A DNA stretch of 64,000 nt from NCBI GenBank assembly GCA_017559905.1, contig JAFYQF010000025.1, forward strand, positions 62,001 through 126,000. Reading direction: 5' to 3'. Shown here one piece after another: positions 1 to 9,030 of the stretch. The position numbers and the translations under genes are program-made. The notes under the pieces are model-generated. The model was not told the origin of the DNA. It was given only the letters and a program-made list of their open reading frames with translations, and did no database searches. The stretch is from a bacterium (GTDB lineage: Bacteria > Cyanobacteriota > Vampirovibrionia > Gastranaerophilales > Gastranaerophilaceae). The stretch's first letter is position 1; each line of letters begins with the position of its first letter.

Positions 1-177
1 GGTACGGTTCTTGACCATGCCTCTACAGAAGCTCTTAATTCAGATGCAGTTCTCACATCTTTTGGCCTCCTAAACACACCAGAAGGTTCCCACCCATCAA
101 ATCGTAATTTTGGGTTAATCAATTTCAATGCCATAAATAATACCTCTTTCTTAATTTCTTTGCTTCAAAACCCCTAA
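1..177 (+). CDS. 3' end of an unidentified CDS (58 residues, truncated by window edge)
   Basis: Frame 1 is open from the first base to a TAA at 175-177 and codes for 58 residues ending in LLQNP. The reading frame has no internal stop and its composition resembles the genes that follow, so it is probably the C-terminus of a real protein whose start lies outside the window. The visible part contains HPSNRNFGLINF, which loosely recalls the end of a phosphoesterase-type enzyme, but I do not recognise it with confidence. No clear hairpin terminator follows; only AT-rich DNA separates it from the next promoter. Confidence 0.5.
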   Translation, partial: GTVLDHASTEALNSDAVLTSFGLLNTPEGSHPSNRNFGLINFNAINNTSFLISLLQNP

Positions 178-255
178 AAATATTTTTTGCTAAAACAAAA
201 AATTATTCATCATAATTTTAACAATTTTTAACAAACTAGAAGCTCTAATTGGATA

Positions 256-264
256 TGCTATAAT
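256..264 (+). promoter_or_regulatory. Extended -10 promoter of the receiver/ATPase pair
   Basis: TG-n-TATAAT (TG at 256-257, TATAAT at 259-264) is a consensus extended -10 box; no good -35 is visible at the right distance. It lies 35 bases before the ATG at 299. An in-frame ATG at 263 overlaps this -10 box and is therefore unlikely to be the translation start. Confidence 0.55.
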
Positions 265-298
265 GAATTTAAGAGAAATTACGGACTTGAGGATAATT

Positions 299-661
299 AT
301 GAAAAAGATTCTTATTGTTGATGATGAACAAGATATAGTAGAAAGTTTGAAATTTGTGCTTGAAGCATCAAATTACACTTGTTACACTGCTTTTGACGGA
401 GAAGAAGGATTACGTCTTGCAAAAGAAATCATCCCTGACTTAATCATCCTTGACGTTATGATGCCTAAAATTAACGGGTACAAAATCAGCCGTCTTTTGA
501 AGTTTGACAACAAATACAAAGACATCCCAATTTTGATGATTACAGCTCGCTCTCAAGCCGAAGACAAGCTTATCGGAGAAGAAACTGGAGCTAATGAATA
601 TATTACCAAACCATTTGATTTGGATGTAGTTTTGAATACAGTAGAAAAATATTTAGGTTAA
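299..661 (+). CDS. Stand-alone receiver-domain response regulator (CheY-like)
   Basis: A 120-residue single receiver domain with no output domain. The acidic pair D8-D9, phospho-acceptor D52 (ILDVMMPK), the Thr of MITA and the Lys of TKPF are all present, so it should be phosphorylated by a histidine kinase and act by protein contact. The start at 299 follows a GAGGA ribosome site; the longer in-frame start at 263 lies inside the -10 box. Only three bases separate it from the GspE/PilB-like gene downstream, so the two are almost certainly cotranscribed and the receiver may control that ATPase or a pilus/secretion function. The cognate kinase is not in this window. Confidence 0.9.
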   Translation: MKKILIVDDEQDIVESLKFVLEASNYTCYTAFDGEEGLRLAKEIIPDLIILDVMMPKINGYKISRLLKFDNKYKDIPILMITARSQAEDKLIGEETGANEYITKPFDLDVVLNTVEKYLG

Positions 662-664
662 AAA

Positions 665-2041
665 ATGGATACAGTAACTAATAAAACACTGGAAAAACTA
701 AAATATGACCTTGTTAGAGCTAATCTTGTTCCTTACGAAACTTTAGAACAAGCGCAAGAAATTGCTAATGCTCAAAATATTAATATAGGACAAGCTCTAA
801 TCAATTCTGGTATTTTGACTGAAGAAATACTTATTAAATTTTTGGAAAACAAATTACATACTCCATACGTAAATTTGGAAGATTACAGTTTAGATACAAA
901 ATGCTTAAAATATGTAAACTATTCAGATGCAAAAAGATTTAAAATTCTTCCATTATTCAAGATAGAAGATTCACTAACAGTTGCTATGGCTGACCCATTG
1001 GACTTATTTGCGATTGACAAAATCATTGAAACAGCAGAATGTTCAATTGAACCAGTTTTAGCATCAGAAGCTGTAATCCTTAAAAAAATCGAAGAATATT
1101 ACCCAAGCGACATTTCTGTTGGTGAGATTTTTACAAACAATTCTAATTTCGACTGGAGAGAAGAACTACACAGTGAAGACTTGAGCGATGCTCACATGCA
1201 AAAAATAATTCGCTCAATTCTAAAACAAGCAATTATGGAAGATGTTCACGAAGTTCTTTTCCAGCGTGGAGAAACAGGGCTAGAAGTTAATTTCAAATTA
1301 AATGGAGATATTTCTAACAAAGGAATTATTCCATCTGTTTTGACACTATCTTTCACTGCAAAATTAAAAACGTTAGCAGAATTAGATCCTAGCGTTAGCG
1401 AAGTTCCACAATTAGGAAAACTTAACTTCAAAGTAGATGACATTTCTGTAGTTGCAAGTATTTCAACATTCCCAACAATTATAGGCGAAAGAATTTTCCT
1501 AAAAATATACAAACCGCCAAAAGAATTAAACCAAATATTATCAAACGAATCACAACTAAAAGTTGTTAAACAAGCTCTTGATAATGCTGGAGTAATTTTG
1601 GTTTGCGGTTCCCCTTTAAGCGGAAAAACTCACGTAATTTATTCGCTATTACTTGAAATTGCAAACAAAAACAAAACTGTAATGACATTGGAAAGTATTG
1701 CAAAATATAATCTTGAAAAAGTAAATCAATGCGAACTTAACGAGAACGTTGGCTTTAATATGGACAAAGCTTCAAGATTTATCGAATTTCAATCTCCTGA
1801 CGTAATCTATCTTGAAGGTATCAAAAATAAAGAGTCTTTTGATTACTACTCAAGCCTTGTTTATAGCGAAAAAACAGTTATTATGGAGTTTATGGCAAAC
1901 AATATGGAAGATTTGCGCAACAAAATGGCATTTTCTGATTTTGAAACTTTAAAATCTATTATAGGTTGCATAGTATTTATTCATTCAAAAAATAGCATAG
2001 AAGTTTTTGACAAAGCTACTGCTCAAAAATATTTGGCATAA
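665..2041 (+). CDS. Divergent GspE/PilB-like protein (MshEN N-domain plus degenerate ATPase)
   Basis: A 458-residue protein. Residues about 10-150 match the T2SSE_N/MshEN domain of type IV pilus and type II secretion ATPases, including the typical LxxxLxxxGxLTEE pattern and a MADPLD motif. The C-terminal half has a Walker A, G315-SPLSGKT-322, but the Walker B region near 380-385 reads VIYLEG instead of the usual ILVGEIRD, and the Cys-pair zinc element of PilB is absent. It is shorter than PilB (about 560). MshEN domains in this family can bind c-di-GMP (family knowledge). It may be a regulatory or pseudo-ATPase controlled by the receiver protein encoded just upstream; whether it hydrolyses ATP cannot be told. 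Confidence 0.75.
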   Translation: MDTVTNKTLEKLKYDLVRANLVPYETLEQAQEIANAQNINIGQALINSGILTEEILIKFLENKLHTPYVNLEDYSLDTKCLKYVNYSDAKRFKILPLFKIEDSLTVAMADPLDLFAIDKIIETAECSIEPVLASEAVILKKIEEYYPSDISVGEIFTNNSNFDWREELHSEDLSDAHMQKIIRSILKQAIMEDVHEVLFQRGETGLEVNFKLNGDISNKGIIPSVLTLSFTAKLKTLAELDPSVSEVPQLGKLNFKVDDISVVASISTFPTIIGERIFLKIYKPPKELNQILSNESQLKVVKQALDNAGVILVCGSPLSGKTHVIYSLLLEIANKNKTVMTLESIAKYNLEKVNQCELNENVGFNMDKASRFIEFQSPDVIYLEGIKNKESFDYYSSLVYSEKTVIMEFMANNMEDLRNKMAFSDFETLKSIIGCIVFIHSKNSIEVFDKATAQKYLA

Positions 2042-2050
2042 GCTTAAAAC

Positions 2051-2785
2051 TTAAATTATATAAAACAATAAATTAATTAAAAAATCTGCAACTAGCATAT
2101 AAACAGTAGAAAGGATAGCTGCTTGAGTAGTTGAAATACCAACTTCTTTAGCGCCACCTCTTGTTTCATAACCTTGAGTTGCACAAACTAATGAAATCAA
2201 AACTCCAAAAATTGAAGCTTTCAATAAACTAATATAAATATCTCTCGTACTTAACCACGCCCAAACGGAATGCATATATCTTGCAGGGTGCAAATCTATC
2301 GTTAAATTAGAAACCATCATTCCGCCCGCAATACCTATAACTTCCGCTAATAAAACAACCATAGGTACAGTCAGTGCTGCAGCTAAAATTCTTGGGGAAA
2401 AATAATAACCAACGGGGTCGACTTTCAATGTTTTCATAGCATCAACCTGACTTGTTACTTGCATATTAGCAATTTCAGCAGAAATCGCAGTCCCAGCCCT
2501 TGCGCCTATTGCCAAAGCAACAAACCCTGGCGCAATTTCTCTAATCATGACAATCGCAAGCGTTCCGCCAATATAACTTTCTGCCCCTGTCATCAAAAAT
2601 TGTTTAGAAACTTGTATCGCAATTACTGCCGCTGATATAAACGCAATAATCAACGAAATAGAAAGTGAATCATAACTAATTGAAGCAGCCTTTGAAATAA
2701 CTTCAGAAAATCTTAACTGTCCTGTCAAAATATATTTGATACTTTTTATTAAATTTTCAACACAAAGTCCTAAAAATTCAATCAT
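2051..2785 (-). CDS. mlaE: MlaE-family ABC transporter permease
   Basis: A 244-residue integral membrane protein with the MlaE/YrbE domain: several hydrophobic segments and the family signature around VMIREIAPGFVALAIGARAGTAISAEI. The family moves phospholipids or other lipids between inner and outer membranes together with an MlaF ATPase and MCE (MlaD) proteins. None of those partners is encoded here; its neighbours are an aminotransferase and the GspE-like gene, so it is an orphan permease whose partners must be elsewhere. The ATG follows an AGAGGA site at good spacing. It converges with the preceding gene, nine bases apart. Confidence 0.92.
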   Translation of the reverse strand: MIEFLGLCVENLIKSIKYILTGQLRFSEVISKAASISYDSLSISLIIAFISAAVIAIQVSKQFLMTGAESYIGGTLAIVMIREIAPGFVALAIGARAGTAISAEIANMQVTSQVDAMKTLKVDPVGYYFSPRILAAALTVPMVVLLAEVIGIAGGMMVSNLTIDLHPARYMHSVWAWLSTRDIYISLLKASIFGVLISLVCATQGYETRGGAKEVGISTTQAAILSTVYMLVADFLINLLFYII

Positions 2786-2860
2786 TGAAAATCCTCTGAT
2801 GTAATATTTATCCTTGCTCAGCCCTCTCTATAAGAGGGCATAAGTAAAGACTTAAATAAC

Positions 2861-3775
2861 CTAGTAAATCGGCATACACCAATGTTTGTATTTTGCAACT
2901 TTACCTTTTACAACATCAAAATAAAGTTTTTGAAGTTCTGTTGCAATAGGGCCAACCTTACCGTCACCAAGTTTTCTACCATCAACTTCAACGATAGGAC
3001 TAACTTGTGCGCCAGTACCACAATAAAAGGCTTCATCCGAAATATAAAGTTCAGATCTATCAACTTTTCTCTCTTCAACTTCAAGGCCTAAAACATCTTG
3101 AGCAAGTTCAATAATTGTATTTCTAGTAATACCTATCAAAATATTATCTGTCTTGGTTGTTGTAATCAATTTGCCGTTTTGAACCAAGAACAAATTCATT
3201 GCTGAACCTTCTGTAACTTGACCTGCTTCATCCAAAACAATCGCATCGTCAAAACCAGCATTATGAGCATCAGTTTTAATCAATGCGGAATTAGCATAAG
3301 CTCCCGCTACTTTAGCTCTTGGAGGAATAGCGTTGTCACTATTTCTTCTCCAGCTTGAAACACATACTCTCAAGCCTTTTGATGTATCAATGTAATCACC
3401 CATTTTGTTTGAAATAATCATAAAAGCGTCTGGATTATCAAACAAACCAGGTCCAACTTTTTGAGCTGATTTATATAAAGTTGGACGCATATAGCAATCT
3501 TCTCTGTAATTATTTTTTCTCAATAAATCTTTTGTAATTTGGCAATATTCTTCAACAGTATGCGGACTATCCATAAACATCACCTTACCGCTTCTGATAA
3601 GTCTTTCATAATGTTCTGGAACTCTGAATGCATATAATTGTTTTTCTGCTTCATTCCAATAAGCTCTTATACCTTCAAAAACCGCAGTACCATATAAAAA
3701 AGCATGGGTACGAACAGGTATCGAAGCTACGGTTGCATCAACGTATTGACCGTTTAGATACACATATTCAGCCAT
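2861..3775 (-). CDS. ilvE: Branched-chain amino acid aminotransferase
   Basis: A 304-residue class IV PLP-dependent aminotransferase that interconverts Val, Leu and Ile with their 2-oxo acids using glutamate/2-oxoglutarate. Family landmarks include GTAVFEGIRAY near the N-terminus, the PLP-lysine region PRAKVAGAY around residue 155, the segment ITRNTIIELAQD, and the C-terminal FYCGTGAQVSPI. I choose the start at 3775 (MAEYVY) because AAGGAGG lies seven bases upstream; the in-frame ATG 15 bases earlier would overlap that site. No other ilv/leu genes are nearby. Confidence 0.95.
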   Translation of the reverse strand: MAEYVYLNGQYVDATVASIPVRTHAFLYGTAVFEGIRAYWNEAEKQLYAFRVPEHYERLIRSGKVMFMDSPHTVEEYCQITKDLLRKNNYREDCYMRPTLYKSAQKVGPGLFDNPDAFMIISNKMGDYIDTSKGLRVCVSSWRRNSDNAIPPRAKVAGAYANSALIKTDAHNAGFDDAIVLDEAGQVTEGSAMNLFLVQNGKLITTTKTDNILIGITRNTIIELAQDVLGLEVEERKVDRSELYISDEAFYCGTGAQVSPIVEVDGRKLGDGKVGPIATELQKLYFDVVKGKVAKYKHWCMPIY

Positions 3776-3843
3776 ATAAGCCTCCTTCATTTTCCTAACC
3801 TACCAATTCACTATATCACGAAAATAAAGGTTTAGATAGCAGT

Positions 3844-4521
3844 TTATTTCTGCACTACTTTTGAAGCTTCAATAAATTTTTTAGCGTCATTAATTGGAAT
3901 AGCAAACCCAATACCAATATTGGAAATATTATTATCAGGATTGTAAATTGATTGGTTAATCCCAATAACCTCGCCAGAAGAATTTAAAAGAGGGCCTCCA
4001 GAACACCCTGGATTAATTGCTGCATCAGTTTGAATTTTATTTCTACTGTGGTCAATTCTTGAGATTATACCTTGCGTTAATGTACCTGTAAAGCCAAACG
4101 GATTACCTATTGCAAGAACCTTTTGACCAACTTTTATATTAGAAGAATCTCCAAACTTTACAGTTCGCAAATTTGTTGTCGGAGAGATTTTTAACAACGC
4201 TAAATCCTTATTCTTTCCCATTTTTGAAACCAACTCAGCTTTATAAACCTGCCCATTAGAAGTAGTAACATCAATCGTCTTGCAATCTTCAACAACGTGC
4301 GAGCCTGTTAATATCAATCCATCCGAACTAACAATACATCCAGTTCCTGCAGAAACACCATCTACTGTTTCACCATCAATTGCAACTATAGCAGGATTGA
4401 TTTTTTCATATACAGTTATATTTATTTGTTCATCTGGTTCGTAATCCCTTGCAAAAGCAGGATTTAAAAACGCAAAACTCAAACTTATTGTCAAAACATA
4501 TCTAAATATTCTACTAATCAT
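3844..4521 (-). CDS. Exported trypsin-like serine protease (HtrA/DegP-type catalytic domain, no PDZ)
   Basis: A 225-residue protein with an N-terminal signal peptide (hydrophobic run ending NPAFA) and then a trypsin-like S1C domain. The catalytic triad is visible: His in GSHVVED, Asp in KDLALLK, and Ser in GCSGGP. Unlike DegP/HtrA it stops directly after the protease domain and has no PDZ domain, so substrate recognition or oligomerisation must differ. The usual GNSGGP is GCSGGP here, placing a Cys next to the catalytic Ser. The ATG at 4521 follows a GAGG site; an in-frame GTG two codons earlier overlaps that site and is less likely. Expected location is the periplasm. Confidence 0.9.
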   Translation of the reverse strand: MISRIFRYVLTISLSFAFLNPAFARDYEPDEQINITVYEKINPAIVAIDGETVDGVSAGTGCIVSSDGLILTGSHVVEDCKTIDVTTSNGQVYKAELVSKMGKNKDLALLKISPTTNLRTVKFGDSSNIKVGQKVLAIGNPFGFTGTLTQGIISRIDHSRNKIQTDAAINPGCSGGPLLNSSGEVIGINQSIYNPDNNISNIGIGFAIPINDAKKFIEASKVVQK

Positions 4522-4704
4522 AAGCACCTCATAAAATAATTATTTAACAGATTTTGTCAAATTCAATCTATTTAGAGCACCCTAACAGGGTAATTCTTTG
4601 AACCTTTTAAATTTTAAATAAGTATTTATGAAACAAATATTTACATTAAATGGAAAAATAAACGACTTTTGACTAGAATATTTATAGAAATTAAGAGGGA
4701 TATT

Positions 4705-6276
4705 ATGGAATTCATTTTAAACATTTTGTACATTTATGTTGCACTTTACACTTTATTTTTCTTGGCGTTATCTATCAGAAACCTTAACAGCAGAAAATTT
4801 GAGCTTCAAAAAAAATATTCAGCATACGAAGAAAAGGACAACATTGCGGTAGTTATTTATGCGCACAACAACAGAGAGAACCTTGAAAATTTAGTTAATG
4901 AACTTAAATCTCAAGACTATCCGATTATGAATTTCAAAGTGTTTTTAATTCTTGATAACTGCACAGACGGTTCTCAAGAATTATTCCAATCTGACAATTT
5001 TATTAACGTAATAAATATCACAGAAGTTGGCACTATTGGCAAAGATCAAGCTGTTTCTATTATATTAGAACAACTTACACAAGAAGACTACATTGATTCT
5101 TTTGTATTTTTGGATGCTGACAGAAGCATCAACTCGGATTTTCTAACAACGGTAAACGGTGCACTTGTTAAAAACAGTGTAATAAGCGGTGAAACAATTA
5201 TTGACGTTGAAAACTTTGGCCCAATCGACAAAATTAAAGCGGCTTATCAAAAATATCATATGAATTTTATGAGAAGAGCTCGTTCATTATTTGGATTGGC
5301 TTCACAAGCTGATAGTGGCGTATTTGTTATTAAAAAAGAAATCATCAACCAAGTCGGAGCCGTTGATTTTAAAGATATTAATACTGAATTAAAATATAGC
5401 TTGTTATTATCAAAAATCCAATATCCTTGCACATACAATCCAAATGTCCAAACAATGGTTGATAATACAAATTATGAATTCAAAAAACCAAGACTTTCAA
5501 AAAGACTTGAACTTTTTAAAAACGCATTCACTCAAATGTTTTCAACTAATTTCGTATTCACAGAACACGTATTATCATTAATATATCCAAACATTTGGAC
5601 TCTTGTATTTGCATATATTATTTTATTAAAACATTCATATTCATCATACTTCTTTATCAATTTCAAATTCGTACTATTCTCATTTATTTTGTTAATCGGA
5701 GCCTTTGCATTGAGTTTAGTAGAATCTAAATTGAACAAGAATGAAATTTTAAGATTATTGGCTTATCCGCTTTATTCAATCGGACATATAATCAAAAACT
5801 TTCCACCAATAAGAAAAGGGGTAAACAAACTACTAAACAAAGAGGATATTTCTGGTGATAGCCAAAAATTTGATGTGGACGTAGTTGTTACAACAAACAG
5901 AAGCAATTTAAACTGCAAAATGCAATTTATTTCAGACAATGGACTTGCTAAAATCAAGTTTATGTATAAAAACAAAAAATTCACAACCGCAAGTCATTTA
6001 AGAATGATTGACGCGTTGCAAGAACTTAAAACCAAATTAAACGACTATGGTTTTACACTTCGAATTTGTAGTTGTTGCACACACTTTAGACCTTGCGTTG
6101 ACGGATCTACAAATATGGTTAAGGGTCACTGCACAAGCGACTACCCATCTCCATCAATCAAAGAACCAAAACCAACTTTAATTTGGAACACTTGTAACGA
6201 ATTTTGTCCAGCAGAATTAAACAGTCTTATAGAACAAATGGTTAATGAAAGCAATCAGACTCAACAATCTCATTAA
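4705..6276 (+). CDS. Membrane glycosyltransferase family 2 protein with Cys-rich C-terminal tail
   Basis: A 523-residue protein. It has an N-terminal membrane anchor, a GT-A domain with nucleotide-sugar features (ILDNCTDGSQELF, then FLDADRSI as the DxD-type motif), two to three C-terminal membrane segments, and a further ~130-residue soluble domain. That last domain carries a cluster of Cys and His (CSCCTHFRPC, GHC, NTCNEFC) suggestive of a metal or Fe-S site, which is unusual for GT2 enzymes. The start follows AGAGGG at 4693-4698; the upstream in-frame TTG at 4669 is less likely. Its 3' end overlaps the convergent folC gene by 35 bases. Acceptor unknown; it probably builds an envelope polysaccharide. 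Confidence 0.8.
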   Translation: MEFILNILYIYVALYTLFFLALSIRNLNSRKFELQKKYSAYEEKDNIAVVIYAHNNRENLENLVNELKSQDYPIMNFKVFLILDNCTDGSQELFQSDNFINVINITEVGTIGKDQAVSIILEQLTQEDYIDSFVFLDADRSINSDFLTTVNGALVKNSVISGETIIDVENFGPIDKIKAAYQKYHMNFMRRARSLFGLASQADSGVFVIKKEIINQVGAVDFKDINTELKYSLLLSKIQYPCTYNPNVQTMVDNTNYEFKKPRLSKRLELFKNAFTQMFSTNFVFTEHVLSLIYPNIWTLVFAYIILLKHSYSSYFFINFKFVLFSFILLIGAFALSLVESKLNKNEILRLLAYPLYSIGHIIKNFPPIRKGVNKLLNKEDISGDSQKFDVDVVVTTNRSNLNCKMQFISDNGLAKIKFMYKNKKFTTASHLRMIDALQELKTKLNDYGFTLRICSCCTHFRPCVDGSTNMVKGHCTSDYPSPSIKEPKPTLIWNTCNEFCPAELNSLIEQMVNESNQTQQSH

Positions 6277-7411
6277 TCATATAAAAAGAACCACAAACAA
6301 TTGTTAGAGTATCGTTTCGGTACTCTAATTTTTTAAGGCTTTCAAAAGGTTTTGCATCATAAGCACATACTGCTTGCAATTCTTCAAACGTACAAGAATT
6401 TGGATTATTAAAATGGTAAAAATAAATTTCATCATTTTTTTCAAATAACATTGACACCATTTTCTCATAATCTTTATTTCTCAAACATCCAAAAACATAT
6501 CGCTTGCGCATATTTGGATAATAAAAATCTAAACTTTCTTTCAAGGAGATAATACCGTTAGGATTATGAGCTCCATCAATCAAGATATTTTTACCCTCAA
6601 TTAGCTGAAAACGTGCTGGATGATTAACTTTTTTCAAAGCCTCTTGAATTACATTAGGATGCATACGTGGATAAACCAGCCTGATGGCAGCAAGCGCTAA
6701 AGATAAATTTTCTTGTTGATAAATACCCTTTAATGAGAGGTTTTCAGTATCTTCAAAAGGCGCAATCATCATTAACAATGAATTTTTCTCATCTGCAGTA
6801 TCTCTTATTGCCTCAAAACCTTCGCAAGCAACAACTGGACAATTTGGTTTGATAATACCAGCTTTTTCTTCAGCGATTTTATCTTTTGTATTACCCAATC
6901 TATCCGTATGATCTAAATCAATATGAGTTATAACGGCACAAAGATTCTCTTTTATAACATTCGTAGCGTCAAATCTTCCACCCAAACCTGTTTCTAATAC
7001 CACCACCTCAACATTATTATCTGCAAAATATTTAAACATTACAGCAGTTAAAATTTCAAATTCAGTTAAATGGATATCGTTTTTGTCAGCCAATTCACAG
7101 ATTTCAAAAACCAAACTTGCAAAATCACTATCTGATATATCAGAACCATTAATCTTTATACGCTCATTATACTTAAACAAATGTGGACTGGTATACAAAC
7201 CTGTTTTAATCCCAGCTTCAACCAAAACTGTTGAAATAATTGCGCAGACACTACCTTTTCCATTAGTTCCCGCAACATGAAAATATTTAAGCTTATCTTG
7301 AGGATTGTCTAATAAACTTAAAACTGCTGAAATTCTCTCTAATCCAAGATTTATATGAAACTTACCATGACTTGTAAGTAAATTTTTTGCATCTAAATAT
7401 GTATAACTCAT
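6242..7411 (-). CDS. folC: Bifunctional folylpolyglutamate synthase/dihydrofolate synthase
   Basis: A 389-residue Mur-ligase-like enzyme that joins glutamate to dihydropteroate and extends folate polyglutamate tails using ATP. Visible motifs: P-loop HVAGTNGKGSVCA, the metal/ligase motif ETGLGGRFDATN, THIDLDHTDRLG, and the C-terminal domain motif DGAHNPNG. Start chosen at ATG 7411 (MSYTYLDA); the longer in-frame TTG start adds only six residues. Its last 35 bases overlap the convergent glycosyltransferase gene. Other folate genes (folE2, folP) lie elsewhere in the window. Confidence 0.93.
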   Translation of the reverse strand: MSYTYLDAKNLLTSHGKFHINLGLERISAVLSLLDNPQDKLKYFHVAGTNGKGSVCAIISTVLVEAGIKTGLYTSPHLFKYNERIKINGSDISDSDFASLVFEICELADKNDIHLTEFEILTAVMFKYFADNNVEVVVLETGLGGRFDATNVIKENLCAVITHIDLDHTDRLGNTKDKIAEEKAGIIKPNCPVVACEGFEAIRDTADEKNSLLMMIAPFEDTENLSLKGIYQQENLSLALAAIRLVYPRMHPNVIQEALKKVNHPARFQLIEGKNILIDGAHNPNGIISLKESLDFYYPNMRKRYVFGCLRNKDYEKMVSMLFEKNDEIYFYHFNNPNSCTFEELQAVCAYDAKPFESLKKLEYRNDTLTIVCGSFYMINEIVESDCFH

Positions 7412-7448
7412 ACCACTAAAATAAAACAAAGCACACTAATACGCAAGA

Positions 7449-8000
7449 TTAAATGTCAGCAGGTTTTGCAACCCTCAATGTTGTATGAGCGTTAAACATT
7501 AACGAACCGTATATAATCTTCACCGTGTCATTGCCAGAATCTAAAATTCTAACAAAATTCAATTCTTCTTCACCGAAATCATCGTTGGTTTCAATAACTT
7601 CAATGCTTGCCAACAAATTGTGAGCCTGATAGAACTTTAAATAAACCTTGTTATCTTTCTTTTCACCCATTATCTGATAATGCCCAATCGGCAAGATTTT
7701 ATTTTCTTCCAATTCCAAATCCAAAGGAACTATTAATATAGGTAATTCCTTTGGCATTGATGTCAAAAACTCGGTTTCGTTACTCTGCTGAAAAGATTCA
7801 CCATTTCGCAAAAGCTTATCTTTTTGCTTTTTAGGTTTGCCTTTTTTACTTTCTAACGCCTCTTCAAATTCTTTATCTGTAACAGCCTTTTGCCCATACA
7901 TGTTCTGGTCACCAAAATTATCCCACAAATCACCTTCTGCAAATGCCGAATTTGTAGCAACTAACAAAAATATTATAGATAACCATACAAGCTTATTCAT
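7449..8000 (-). CDS. Secreted hypothetical protein
   Basis: A 183-residue protein with a clear N-terminal signal peptide (cleavage expected after NSAFA), then a charged Lys-rich linker around residues 50-68 (KKGKPKKQKDK) and a C-terminal beta-rich part of about 110 residues. I do not recognise a domain. It lies between folC and the sigma-factor gene on the same strand, 37 bases upstream of folC, so it may be cotranscribed with folC. No obvious ribosome site precedes the ATG. Predicted periplasmic. Confidence 0.7.
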   Translation of the reverse strand: MNKLVWLSIIFLLVATNSAFAEGDLWDNFGDQNMYGQKAVTDKEFEEALESKKGKPKKQKDKLLRNGESFQQSNETEFLTSMPKELPILIVPLDLELEENKILPIGHYQIMGEKKDNKVYLKFYQAHNLLASIEVIETNDDFGEEELNFVRILDSGNDTVKIIYGSLMFNAHTTLRVAKPADI

Positions 8001-8054
8001 ACTTATAGTTTTAAGGATTTTTTCAAAGAAGTAAACCTCTTTTTATATGAAAAT

Positions 8055-8081
8055 AAAAACCGCCTCTCACAAGACGGTTTT
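8055..8081 (-). terminator. Rho-independent terminator of the sigma-factor gene
   Basis: AAAACCG paired with CGGTTTT around a short loop, followed leftward by a T-rich tract. It lies about 45 bases beyond the sigma-factor stop codon. Confidence 0.75.
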
Positions 8082-8124
8082 AACAATAACTTACACGAGA
8101 TATATAGAAACACACGAGAATTAA

Positions 8125-9030
8125 TTAACCAATATAACTTGATAACAAATCTTGAGATAATGCAGACATTCTCATTTTTTGAATAGCTCTTAATTCTGTC
8201 TGTCGAATACATTCTTTTGTAACGCCATAAATATTACCAATCTCTTCTAAAGTCAATTTTGTAGCATTACCTAAGCCATAACGCATTTTAACAACGTCTT
8301 GTTCTCTCTCTTTTAACGTTGAAATTACTATAGCAATATCGTTTTTAAGATTTTCGTATTCAACATTTTCTGAAACAGAAGCTTTCTTGTCTTCCAAAAT
8401 ATCAGCAACATTCAATTCCTTGCCATCAGCTCTTTCTAAACCACTTTCAATTGATATAGCTTTTGTATAAGCTGATAAAAATATCTCAATTTTGTCAGGT
8501 TCAATATTCATTTTCTTCGCAACATCTTGATTTTTAACCTGACAGTTTGCTTCTTTTTCCATTTCAGATTTTACTTTAGAAAATTTTGAAAGTGTTTCTT
8601 GAATATAAACAGGAATTTTCATGCAATGTGACTGCTCTGAAATAGCCTTAAACATAGACTGTTTAATCCACCAACCCGCATAAGTTGCAAACTTATAGCC
8701 AAGTTTGTAATTAAATTTTTCAGCAGCAATCATCAATCCTAAATTACCTTCCTGAATTAAGTCAGTCAAAGGCAAAGTAGTGTTGTGAATAACTTTTTTC
8801 GCAATAGTAACAACTAAACGTAAATTAGTTTGAATCAACTGTTGCTTTGCGTCAGAATCACCTTCTTTTGCCCTCTTTGCAAGCTCTCTTTCTTCTGCCA
8901 TTGATAATGATGGGTAATTTGAAATCTCTCTTAAATAATCTGTAAACTCTCCATTACCATACATCAATACTTCATTTTTTGCTGGGTTAGACTTAACCCT
9001 CTTCATTTTGACAGGTTCATTAACGCTCAT
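8125..9030 (-). CDS. RNA polymerase sigma-70 family factor (RpoD-like, short)
   Basis: A 301-residue sigma factor with regions 1.2 (FTDYLREISNYP), 2 (LIQEGNLGLMIAAEKFNYKLGYKFATYAGWWIKQSM), 3 and 4 (LTLEEIGNIYGVTKECIRQTELRAIQKM, the -35-binding helix-turn-helix). Region 1.1 is missing. The region 2.4/3.0 sequence AISEQSHCMKIPVYI departs from the housekeeping IADQ..TIRIPVHM form, so I favour a group-2 or alternative sigma over the primary one. It is divergent from an exported thioredoxin gene; a perfect 9-base inverted repeat lies in the shared promoter region, and a 12-base direct repeat (TTACACGAGATA) flanks the gene on both sides. AAGGAG lies 11 bases upstream of the ATG. Confidence 0.9.
   Translation of the reverse strand: MSVNEPVKMKRVKSNPAKNEVLMYGNGEFTDYLREISNYPSLSMAEERELAKRAKEGDSDAKQQLIQTNLRLVVTIAKKVIHNTTLPLTDLIQEGNLGLMIAAEKFNYKLGYKFATYAGWWIKQSMFKAISEQSHCMKIPVYIQETLSKFSKVKSEMEKEANCQVKNQDVAKKMNIEPDKIEIFLSAYTKAISIESGLERADGKELNVADILEDKKASVSENVEYENLKNDIAIVISTLKEREQDVVKMRYGLGNATKLTLEEIGNIYGVTKECIRQTELRAIQKMRMSALSQDLLSSYIG

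Noticed and set aside
263-298. Longer start for the response regulator
   Set aside because: It overlaps the -10 promoter box and lacks a ribosome site; the receiver domain starts exactly at 299.
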